The notes beneath the pieces are model-generated. The model ran no database searches and was not told where the DNA came from. It was given only the letters and a program-made list of their open reading frames with translations. From Sulfurovum sp. (GTDB lineage Bacteria; Campylobacterota; Campylobacteria; Campylobacterales; Sulfurovaceae): a stretch of 5,156 bases of DNA. The translations under genes and the position numbers were made by a program. Shown piece after piece: positions 1 to 5,156 of the stretch (its first letter is position 1; every line of letters starts with the position of its first letter). The stretch spans positions 1 through 5,156 of the forward strand of contig JAGGRU010000031.1 in the NCBI GenBank assembly GCA_021159425.1, read 5' to 3'.

Positions 1-363
1 AATCAATCCGGAATAGGTCGCGGGTATTACAGTGAAGAAAATTTTACTGCACTGACCGATTGGATGATAGATGAGTTTGAAAAAAAAGCCTTAAAGATAG
101 AAAAAGTATATTACTGCCCTCATACACCGGAAGATAAATGTCACTGCCGTAAACCTGCTACAGGTATGATAGAACAGGCTTTGGCAGACTACCCTGTTAA
201 CCTGGCTAATTCATGGCTCATCGGAGACAAACAGAGCGATATAGATCTTGCTCTTAATGCAGAAATAGGAAATTCCATTTATATTGGAAATAAAGATATA
301 ACAAATGCCACATACACTTTTAACTCAATTCCAGAATGTAGGGTCGGTTTACCGACCATTTAA
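1..363 (+). CDS. gmhB: D-glycero-D-manno-heptose 1,7-bisphosphate 7-phosphatase, 5'-truncated by window edge
   Basis: This HAD-superfamily phosphatase removes the C7 phosphate of heptose 1,7-bisphosphate in the cytoplasm, the step between the two HldE activities. The frame is open from base 1 and begins NQSGIGRGYYSEE, the conserved GmhB segment after the first beta-strands. The true start therefore lies upstream, and about 50 residues including the DxDGT nucleophile motif are missing. In the visible 120 residues, C39-P-H41 and C47-x-C49 form the zinc-binding loop and are followed by R50-K51-P52 (HAD motif III lysine). G75-D76-K77-x-x-D80 is the metal-binding motif IV. The loop between H41 and C47 is shorter than in E. 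coli GmhB, a form also seen in the related HisB phosphatase domain. HisB is unlikely because the gene stands alone here among heptose genes. The ATG at 64 is internal. It converges on msbA, 13 bp away. Identity is firm; anomer preference cannot be read from sequence. Confidence 0.93.
   Translation, partial: NQSGIGRGYYSEENFTALTDWMIDEFEKKALKIEKVYYCPHTPEDKCHCRKPATGMIEQALADYPVNLANSWLIGDKQSDIDLALNAEIGNSIYIGNKDITNATYTFNSIPECRVGLPTI
342..357. terminator. hairpin at the convergent gmhB/msbA 3' ends, possible weak terminator
   Basis: GGTCGGT and ACCGACC (342-348 and 351-357) form a perfect 7-bp inverted repeat around TT. It lies inside the last gmhB codons, just before the stop, and 20 to 35 bases beyond the msbA stop on the other strand. 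It is the only GC-rich stem between the two convergent genes. A proper T-run is missing on both sides: the plus strand continues ATTTAATGG and the minus strand CTACATTC. Intrinsic termination is therefore only a possibility. A second, weaker palindrome, ACCATT-T-AATGGT (355-367), overlaps its right arm and the gmhB stop codon. Confidence 0.35.
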
Positions 364-376
364 TGGTTTAAAAAAC

Positions 377-2080
377 TTATTGTTTACCGCTTGTAAGCTT
401 CTGAAAGGCTTCTGAAGAAGCAGACAATTCACTGTAAGTACCTCTGCTTACAATTTTCCCTTCTTCAAATACCAATATCTCATCTGCATATTCAATAGTG
501 CTTAAACGGTGTGCTACAACAAAGGTGATCATCTCTTTTTTGATACCTTCGAGTGCCAACTGTATGGCTTTTTCACTCTTATTGTCCAAAGCGGAAGTTG
601 CTTCATCTAAAATGAGTACTTCAGGATCTTTATAGAGTGCGCGTGCCAAAGCAATACGCTGTCGCTGCCCTCCGCTTAAGTTGGTTCCGAATTCATCCAG
701 TCTTGTTTCAATACCCTCCGGTAATTGCTCTACAAAATCCCAAACAAAGGCTTTCTTAAGTGCTCTAACCACTCTCTCTTCATCTACAGCTTCTCCATAA
801 GCGACATTATGTGCTATGGTATCCTGAAAGATAAAAATACGTTGTGTGACAAAAGCAATTTTGTGGTGCAAAGAAGCGAGGGTATAGGATCGGATATCTT
901 CATGGTTGACAGAAAGTGTACCCTTGCTTACATCATAAAAACGAACCAGTAAATTCACCAAAGAGCTTTTCCCCGCCCCACTGTCTCCTACCAGGGCATA
1001 GACCTTCCCTTTTTGGGCTGTAATATTCACATTTTCAAGTGCTGCCTTCTCTTCATAAAAAAGTGAAACATCATCAAAGCTGATCTCTTCCACATCTTTT
1101 AAAATATCTTCACCTGATGTGATCGCAGGTGTTACTTTAAAAAGTTCATCGATCCTCTCTGTTGCTGCCAATGCATCCTGCATTTGGTTATGAATATTTG
1201 AAAATCTTTTAATAGGATCGTAAAGCATAAAAAGTGCTGTTACAAATGCAAAGAAAGATCCTACTGTCATCTCATCAGCTATTACTTCATGTGCCCCTAC
1301 AAAAATAGCGATCGCAATAGCTACTGACCCAAAGACTTCCAAAACAGGACTTACCAGGGCATTGATCTTACTCTGTTTGATAGAAAGTTTAAAAAAATTC
1401 AAATTCTCTTTGGAAAATTGATCTTGTTCATACTGTTGTGAAGAGTTCGACTTAATGATCTCAATATTGTTAAACATTTCAGTGAGTCTTGACGTAAGAT
1501 CCGCAGCAGACTCCTGTGATGACCTTGAATACTTTTTCATTCTCTTGGCTAGCATCTGTAAAGGCAAGAGAGCCAAAGGCATCACGATCAAAAAATAAAA
1601 TGCAAGTTTGGGACTCTGATAGATCACATATCCTGTAAGTGAAACGATCAACATTGCATTGATCAATACGGCAGGAATGAGAGAGGAGACAACATTTTGA
1701 ATACGTACAATATCATTGGTACTTCGGCTCAACAGTTCACCGTTTCGCATTTTATTGAGATATTCCATATCCTGATGCATCAGATGAAAAGAGAGTTTAT
1801 TACGTATTTTTCGCACAATATCATTTCCAATATAGACCGTATAATAGGTTTGAACAAATTTTCCTATAGATTTCAAAGAGAAAATACCAATGATCGCAAA
1901 AGGGATCAAATTAAGCATCTCCCGGTCTTTATTGATAAATACATCATCGAGTACCGGTTTGAGCAAGTGTGCAGAACCCGTTGTACCGACTGCAACTGCG
2001 ATCATACCCAGGACAGCGAAGAAGAACTCTTTTTTATAGGCAGAAAAATAGGGAGAGTAGTATATGAACAGTGCTTTCAT
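377..2080 (-). CDS. msbA: lipid A-core flippase, ABC transporter ATP-binding/permease protein MsbA
   Basis: This inner-membrane half-transporter works as a homodimer and uses ATP to flip lipid A-core from the cytoplasmic to the periplasmic leaflet. At 567 aa it is close to the usual 570-590. The N-terminal half has about six hydrophobic spans (near 17-40, 57-77, 133-155, 157-177, 243-264 and 272-290). The exporter-family ELLSRSTNDI motif is at 115-124. The C-terminal nucleotide-binding domain is complete: Walker A GDSGAGKS (365-372), Q-loop Q413, signature LSGGQ (468-472), Walker B VLILDE with catalytic E493, D-loop SALD and H-loop H524. The start ATG (2078-2080 on the minus strand) has AAGG six bases upstream. 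It is transcribed opposite to the surrounding heptose genes: divergent from hldD and convergent with gmhB. The heptose context favours MsbA over other lipid exporters such as PglK-like flippases, but substrate is inferred. Confidence 0.9.
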   Translation of the reverse strand: MKALFIYYSPYFSAYKKEFFFAVLGMIAVAVGTTGSAHLLKPVLDDVFINKDREMLNLIPFAIIGIFSLKSIGKFVQTYYTVYIGNDIVRKIRNKLSFHLMHQDMEYLNKMRNGELLSRSTNDIVRIQNVVSSLIPAVLINAMLIVSLTGYVIYQSPKLAFYFLIVMPLALLPLQMLAKRMKKYSRSSQESAADLTSRLTEMFNNIEIIKSNSSQQYEQDQFSKENLNFFKLSIKQSKINALVSPVLEVFGSVAIAIAIFVGAHEVIADEMTVGSFFAFVTALFMLYDPIKRFSNIHNQMQDALAATERIDELFKVTPAITSGEDILKDVEEISFDDVSLFYEEKAALENVNITAQKGKVYALVGDSGAGKSSLVNLLVRFYDVSKGTLSVNHEDIRSYTLASLHHKIAFVTQRIFIFQDTIAHNVAYGEAVDEERVVRALKKAFVWDFVEQLPEGIETRLDEFGTNLSGGQRQRIALARALYKDPEVLILDEATSALDNKSEKAIQLALEGIKKEMITFVVAHRLSTIEYADEILVFEEGKIVSRGTYSELSASSEAFQKLTSGKQ

Positions 2081-2086
2081 TTTGTA

Positions 2087-2090
2087 CCTT
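2087..2090 (-). promoter_or_regulatory. msbA ribosome binding site
   Basis: AAGG on the minus strand lies six bases before the ATG at 2078-2080. It supports that start for MsbA, whose N-terminus (MKALFIYYSPY) is typical in length before the first membrane span. Confidence 0.65.
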
Positions 2091-2108
2091 AAGTTAAACT
2101 ATCTCCAT

Positions 2109-2114
2109 ATTATA
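2109..2114 (-). promoter_or_regulatory. msbA promoter -10 box (TATAAT)
   Basis: The minus strand reads GGTATAATA, with a perfect TATAAT hexamer at 2109-2114. It would start transcription near 2101-2103 and leave a leader of about 22 nt carrying the AAGG ribosome site. No convincing -35 hexamer is seen at a 17-bp spacing (AGGTGC at 2132-2137). That would be usual for Campylobacterota sigma-70 promoters, which depend mainly on the -10 box. Prediction from sequence only. Confidence 0.65.
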
Positions 2115-2174
2115 CCAAAGTACTATTTATGGCACCTCATAACAATAATCATAGTTTTTAGAAGAAAATCAGGG

Positions 2175-2180
2175 TATAAT
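2175..2180 (+). promoter_or_regulatory. hldD-hldE-gmhA operon promoter -10 box (TATAAT)
   Basis: The plus strand reads GGTATAATA, with a perfect TATAAT hexamer ending only six bases before the hldD ATG at 2187. The expected transcription start therefore falls at or next to the A of the start codon, which predicts a leaderless message. The -35 position (TAGTTT at 2152-2157) is weak but T-rich. The same 9-bp string serves msbA on the other strand. Prediction from sequence only. Confidence 0.65.
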
Positions 2181-2186
2181 AAATCC

Positions 2187-3191
2187 ATGAAATATAACGA
2201 TATAGACTTTAATCACAAAAACATTCTCATCACAGGCGGAGCAGGATTTATAGGCTCTAATTTGGCATTTTACTTTCAAGATAATTTTCCTGAAGCAAAC
2301 ATAGTCATTTTTGACTGTTTCAGATCTGAAGAGACGTTTTCAAACGGTAATTTAAAAAGCTTTGGACACTACAAAAACCTCATTGGTTTTCATGGTGACA
2401 TTATTTGCGGCAACCTCAATTCAAGCTCTGACCTTGAGAATTTAAAACACTATAACTTTGACTATATTTTTCATGAAGCAGCTATCTCTGATACACGTGT
2501 ATATGATCAAGAAATTATTATGCAGACCAATGTAAACAGTTTTTATCCTATTTTAGAGATGGCGAAAGAGATGAATGCTGTATTAGTCTATGCCTCTTCT
2601 GCTGCAACATACGGTTCACAACCCTCCCCTCAAACCGTTGGCAAAGAAGGTCCTGAAAATCCTTATGGTTTTTCAAAGTATGCCATGGATCAGATAGCTT
2701 ACAGATACATGAAAGAAAATCCTGACATGAGCATTGTCGGACTTAAATACTTTAATGTTTATGGTGCAAGAGAGTTCTTTAAAGACAAAACTGCCTCAAC
2801 TGTTATTCAGTTTGGCCATCAAATTTTGGCAGGTAAAACACCTCGTCTTTTTGAAGGAAGTGACAAAATAGTTCGTGATTTTGTCTATATCAAAGATGTC
2901 ATACAAGCCAACATAAAAGCCTGTTCAGCAAAGAAAAGTGGTGTTTACAATGTAGGAACTGCAAAACCAAGATCTTTTCAGGACATCGCTGATATTTTAC
3001 AAAAAGTCTTACATACCAACTATGGTACAGAGTATTTCCCCAATCCGTTTACGGGATACCAGATGCATACACAGGCAGATATCTCCACAGCTAGAGAATT
3101 TATTGGGTATGAACCGGAATGGGAACTTGAAGATGGAATTAAAGATTATATAGAAGATATTAAAAATACATACAATGAAGAAGTGAAGTAG
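2187..3191 (+). CDS. hldD: ADP-L-glycero-D-manno-heptose 6-epimerase
   Basis: HldD (RfaD/WaaD) inverts C6'' of ADP-D-glycero-D-manno-heptose to give the ADP-L,D-heptose used by core heptosyltransferases. It is a cytoplasmic extended short-chain dehydrogenase/reductase with tightly bound NADP. From ATG 2187 it has 334 aa; E. coli HldD has about 310. The Rossmann motif GGAGFIG is at 17-23. YASSAATYG spans 135-143, and the catalytic Y160-x3-K164 lies in NPYGFSK. K199 in GAREFFK aligns with the second catalytic lysine (K178) of E. coli HldD. FEGSDKIVRDFVYIKDV (222-238) and TQADIS near the C-terminus are family-typical. The frame is open back to an ATG at 2064, which would add 41 residues. I chose 2187 because homologues as I recall them begin near M-K/R-Y ahead of the Rossmann fold, and because the TATAAT box lies inside the extension. 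No Shine-Dalgarno precedes 2187. First gene of an operon with hldE 7 bp downstream. Confidence 0.94.
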   Translation: MKYNDIDFNHKNILITGGAGFIGSNLAFYFQDNFPEANIVIFDCFRSEETFSNGNLKSFGHYKNLIGFHGDIICGNLNSSSDLENLKHYNFDYIFHEAAISDTRVYDQEIIMQTNVNSFYPILEMAKEMNAVLVYASSAATYGSQPSPQTVGKEGPENPYGFSKYAMDQIAYRYMKENPDMSIVGLKYFNVYGAREFFKDKTASTVIQFGHQILAGKTPRLFEGSDKIVRDFVYIKDVIQANIKACSAKKSGVYNVGTAKPRSFQDIADILQKVLHTNYGTEYFPNPFTGYQMHTQADISTAREFIGYEPEWELEDGIKDYIEDIKNTYNEEVK

Positions 3192-3198
3192 CCTCTCA

Positions 3199-4641
3199 AT
3201 GATAGAATTAAAGAATAAAACACCTCGTATTTTAGTTATCGGTGATCTGATGATTGACCACTACCTCTGGGGAAAATGCGAACGTATCTCTCCTGAAGCA
3301 CCCGTACAGGTTGTTGCTATAGAAAAAGAGACTTCTGTACTTGGCGGTGCCGGGAATGTTCTGCATAACCTCTCTGCTTTAGGTGCCAGTATAGATGTTT
3401 TAAGCGTTATAGGTAATGACAGTAATGCCGATGAGCTTAAATCACTTATGCATGAAATTGGTATAAAGGATAATTTTTTAATCGTTCAAGACCTTAGAAG
3501 TACTTCAAAGAAGAGTAGGATCATAGCTTCGCAGCAACAAGTTGTACGTTATGACAAGGAGAGTACAGAAGATATTTCAAATGAGGCACAAGATAAAATA
3601 TTTGAAACATTTAAAACACATATCTCTCATTATGATATTGTTCTCCTCTCTGATTATGGCAAAGGCGTTCTGACAACAGCACTGACGAAAAAACTCATCC
3701 AATTTGCCAATGAGAATGGCAAAAAAGTATTGGTTGATCCAAAAGGTGATGATTATAGAAAATACAGCAATGCCTACCTTCTAACACCCAATAAAAAAGA
3801 GGCGATCATTGCTTCTAAAGTAGATATAAAAGATGATGAAAGCCTGAGAATTGCAATCTCTACTTTAAAAGAGAAGTGTAACCTGGATGTTTCACTTATT
3901 ACCCTGAGTGAAGACGGGATCGCTATATTTGATGATAAACTCCGTGTACACCCTACCGTTGCCAGAGAAGTGTATGATGTAACAGGTGCCGGAGATACGG
4001 TTCTGGCTTCACTTGGATTTGCTTTGGCCTGCGGATATGACATAGACAAGGCTGTAAACTTTTCCAATCTTGCAGCAGGTGTTGTCGTAGGTAAAATAGG
4101 ATCAGCAACTGCCACTCTCAATGAGATAATAGAGTACGAATCCAGTCTCAATAAATCAACCTCTGATTCACACATAAAAACGCTTGAAGAGATCACTGTA
4201 CTTAGCAACGAGTTAAAGAGCAGAGGCAAAAAGATCGTTTTTACCAATGGCTGCTTTGATATATTGCATGTAGGTCATGTGAAGTATCTTGAAGAGGCAA
4301 AGAGTTATGGAGATGTACTTATATTAGGATTGAATTCTGACGAAAGTGTAAGCCGACTCAAAGGACCGGACAGACCTGTTAATTCTGAAGATGACAGAGC
4401 TTACATTCTGGCATCACTTGAAGCAGTTGACTATGTGGTAAAATTTTATGATGATACGCCTTATGCACTGATCAAAGCTGTTCAGCCGCATATTTTGGTC
4501 AAAGGCGGTGACTATGAAGGCAAAGACGTGGTGGGGCAGGATATCGCAGATGAGTTAAGACTGGTGAATTTTGTTGAAGGAAAAAGTACAACAAAAACGA
4601 TAGAGAGAATAAAGGGATATGATGAAACAAGTAATTGCTAA
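3199..4641 (+). CDS. hldE: bifunctional heptose 7-phosphate kinase / heptose 1-phosphate adenylyltransferase
   Basis: HldE (RfaE/WaaE) catalyses two non-consecutive cytoplasmic steps. The N-terminal domain phosphorylates D-glycero-D-manno-heptose 7-phosphate at C1. After GmhB acts, the C-terminal domain joins AMP from ATP to heptose 1-phosphate. At 480 aa it has the full fused length (E. coli 477). The ribokinase/PfkB kinase domain spans about 8-310: GDLMID (15-20), [11 protein letters not shown] (29-39), GGAGNV (49-54), DPKGDDY (180-186), and DVTGAGDT (260-267) with catalytic base D266. A short linker (about 312-330) leads to the cytidylyltransferase-like domain: [12 protein letters not shown] (349-360) with the HxGH nucleotide-binding motif at 357-360, [10 protein letters not shown] (386-395), KGGDY (435-439) and the [10 protein letters not shown] segment (462-471). 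The start is seven bases after hldD with only a weak GAAG-type ribosome site, so coupling to hldD translation is likely. Its last 20 bases overlap gmhA. Both domains look intact. Confidence 0.96.
   Translation: MIELKNKTPRILVIGDLMIDHYLWGKCERISPEAPVQVVAIEKETSVLGGAGNVLHNLSALGASIDVLSVIGNDSNADELKSLMHEIGIKDNFLIVQDLRSTSKKSRIIASQQQVVRYDKESTEDISNEAQDKIFETFKTHISHYDIVLLSDYGKGVLTTALTKKLIQFANENGKKVLVDPKGDDYRKYSNAYLLTPNKKEAIIASKVDIKDDESLRIAISTLKEKCNLDVSLITLSEDGIAIFDDKLRVHPTVAREVYDVTGAGDTVLASLGFALACGYDIDKAVNFSNLAAGVVVGKIGSATATLNEIIEYESSLNKSTSDSHIKTLEEITVLSNELKSRGKKIVFTNGCFDILHVGHVKYLEEAKSYGDVLILGLNSDESVSRLKGPDRPVNSEDDRAYILASLEAVDYVVKFYDDTPYALIKAVQPHILVKGGDYEGKDVVGQDIADELRLVNFVEGKSTTKTIERIKGYDETSNC
4612..4617 (+). 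promoter_or_regulatory. gmhA ribosome binding site inside the hldE 3' end
   Basis: AAGGGA at 4612-4617 is followed by TATG and then the ATG at 4622. The AAGG core sits six bases before the start, the best Shine-Dalgarno match in the rightward operon. It decides the gmhA start and lies entirely within hldE codons, so ribosomes finishing hldE would pass over it. Confidence 0.7.
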
Positions 4642-5156
4642 TGAATTTGCCTCGCATCTGGAAACAATACAAGCTGTTATAGGCACAATGGAAGATGATT
4701 TGGCTAAAGCTTCACAACTTGCTGTGACTGTTTTAAAACAAGGCAATAAAATACTTCTTTGCGGTAATGGCGGTTCTGCCGCAGATGCACAACATATCGC
4801 AGCAGAGCTCACAGGACGTTACAAGAGTGAGAGAAGAGGATTACCGGGCATTGCCCTTACTACAGATACTTCGGCACTTACAGCCATCTCTAATGACTAT
4901 GGTTATGACAGAGTATTTGACAGACAAGTTGAAGCCCTGGCAAACAAAGGTGACTTGATTATAGGTATTTCAACAAGCGGAAACTCTGCCAATATCATTT
5001 CAGCACTTAAACTTGCCAAAGAGTCAGGGTGTTCAACGATCGGTTTTTCCGGTCGTGACGGAGGGGAAATGAATGAAGTTTGCGATGTGAACCTCATCGT
5101 ACCTTCGGACAACACACCCAGGATCCAGGAAATGCATATACTCTTTGGACATACAC
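4622..5156 (+). CDS. gmhA: sedoheptulose 7-phosphate isomerase, 3'-truncated by window edge
   Basis: GmhA carries out the first committed step of the pathway, turning sedoheptulose 7-phosphate from the pentose phosphate pathway into D-glycero-D-manno-heptose 7-phosphate. It is a cytoplasmic SIS-domain enzyme, normally a tetramer of about 190 aa. Translating from ATG 4622 gives 178 residues with no stop before the window ends, so only a short C-terminal helix end is missing. Family motifs are [20 protein letters not shown] (47-66), [10 protein letters not shown] (115-124) and [11 protein letters not shown] (167-177). By alignment from memory with E. coli GmhA, the metal and catalytic residues H58, E62, Q169 and H177 are all present, as is S119 in the phosphate-binding loop. 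It is not DiaA, a SIS relative, given the GmhA-type motifs and the operon. The start has a good AAGGGA site and overlaps the end of hldE by 20 nt in another frame. Confidence 0.95.
   Translation, partial: MKQVIANEFASHLETIQAVIGTMEDDLAKASQLAVTVLKQGNKILLCGNGGSAADAQHIAAELTGRYKSERRGLPGIALTTDTSALTAISNDYGYDRVFDRQVEALANKGDLIIGISTSGNSANIISALKLAKESGCSTIGFSGRDGGEMNEVCDVNLIVPSDNTPRIQEMHILFGHT

Larger units (their letters stand above)
2108..2181. repeat. 9-bp inverted repeat carrying the two divergent -10 boxes
   Basis: TATTATACC at 2108-2116 and GGTATAATA at 2173-2181 are exact reverse complements with 56 bp between their inner edges. Each arm contains the TATAAT of one divergent promoter. The match stops exactly at nine bases on both sides. 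A second perfect 7-bp inverted pair, AAACTAT (2096-2102) and ATAGTTT (2151-2157), lies in the same region but has a different centre (2126.5 against 2144.5), so the two pairs do not form one nested structure. Confidence 0.55.

Noticed and set aside
115..147. Short zinc loop of GmhB (five residues between H41 and C47, against about twelve in E. coli)
   Set aside because: The short CPH-x5-CxC form is common among GmhB and HisB phosphatases, and all four zinc ligands are present, so it is not unusual.
828..845. Arg414 next to the MsbA Q-loop glutamine, where many exporters have Asp or Asn
   Set aside because: This position varies across ABC exporters. Walker A, Walker B, signature and H-loop are intact, so no functional defect is implied.
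725..952. Plus-strand open frame of 75 codons inside msbA
   Set aside because: It runs antisense to the Walker A to signature region of the nucleotide-binding domain, has no recognisable domain, and is explained by the msbA reading frame.
1697..2092. Plus-strand open frame of 131 codons antisense to the msbA membrane domain
   Set aside because: The peptide is low-complexity and matches nothing I know. The opposite strand encodes an intact, well-conserved MsbA N-terminal half.
2834..3228. Thirteen-base direct repeat TAAAACACCTCGT at 2834-2846 (hldD) and 3216-3228 (hldE)
   Set aside because: Both copies encode the same K-T-P-R residues in functional genes. It is a short coding coincidence with no sign of recombination or mobile ends.
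3774..4247. Minus-strand open frame of 157 codons inside hldE
   Set aside because: It is rich in Ser and Leu, as expected for a shadow of the opposite strand, and lies across the conserved GAGDT region of the kinase domain.
4555..5115. Short open frames on both strands (4555-4812 minus, 4767-4958 plus, 4903-5115 minus)
   Set aside because: All three overlap gmhA, whose own frame is open from 4622 to the window end with strong family motifs. They appear only because gmhA lacks a stop inside the window.
1..5156. CRISPR arrays, tRNA or rRNA genes, insertion sequences, phage or defence genes
   Set aside because: The window is almost fully covered by five housekeeping envelope genes. No spaced repeats, cloverleaf-like segments or transposase frames were seen on either strand.

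Overview
This window is a lipopolysaccharide inner-core locus. It holds four of the genes that together make ADP-L-glycero-beta-D-manno-heptose, plus the lipid A-core flippase MsbA. Order and strand are: gmhB (+, 5' end cut off by the window edge), msbA (-), hldD (+), hldE (+), gmhA (+, 3' end cut off). The source is a Gram-negative bacterium of low to moderate G+C by eye. Protein character and the clustering of gmhB, hldD, hldE and gmhA fit Campylobacterota (Epsilonproteobacteria), perhaps a Sulfurimonas/Sulfurovum-like lineage. That assignment is inference from memory of related proteins, not a search result.

Layout. Bases 1-363 are the C-terminal two thirds of GmhB. It converges on msbA with a 13-bp gap, and a perfect 7-bp inverted repeat lies in the last gmhB codons. 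Bases 377-2080 are a complete minus-strand msbA (567 aa). Bases 2081-2186 are a 106-bp divergent promoter region with one TATAAT box facing each way. Bases 2187-5156 are a tight rightward operon: hldD, a 7-bp gap, hldE, then gmhA starting inside the end of hldE (20-nt overlap). gmhA has no stop codon inside the window.

How the genes work together. GmhA isomerises sedoheptulose 7-phosphate to D-glycero-D-manno-heptose 7-phosphate. The kinase half of HldE makes the 1,7-bisphosphate, GmhB removes the 7-phosphate, the nucleotidyltransferase half of HldE adds AMP, and HldD epimerises C6'' to give the L,D form used by core heptosyltransferases. MsbA flips the finished lipid A-core across the inner membrane. 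The pathway is complete here apart from the missing ends of gmhB and gmhA.

I found no previously undescribed system: every gene belongs to a well-known family. The points worth a second look are architectural. They are an inverted msbA between gmhB and the other heptose genes, an apparently leaderless hldD with a possible alternative extended start, a 9-bp inverted repeat containing the two divergent -10 boxes, and the translationally coupled hldE/gmhA junction.
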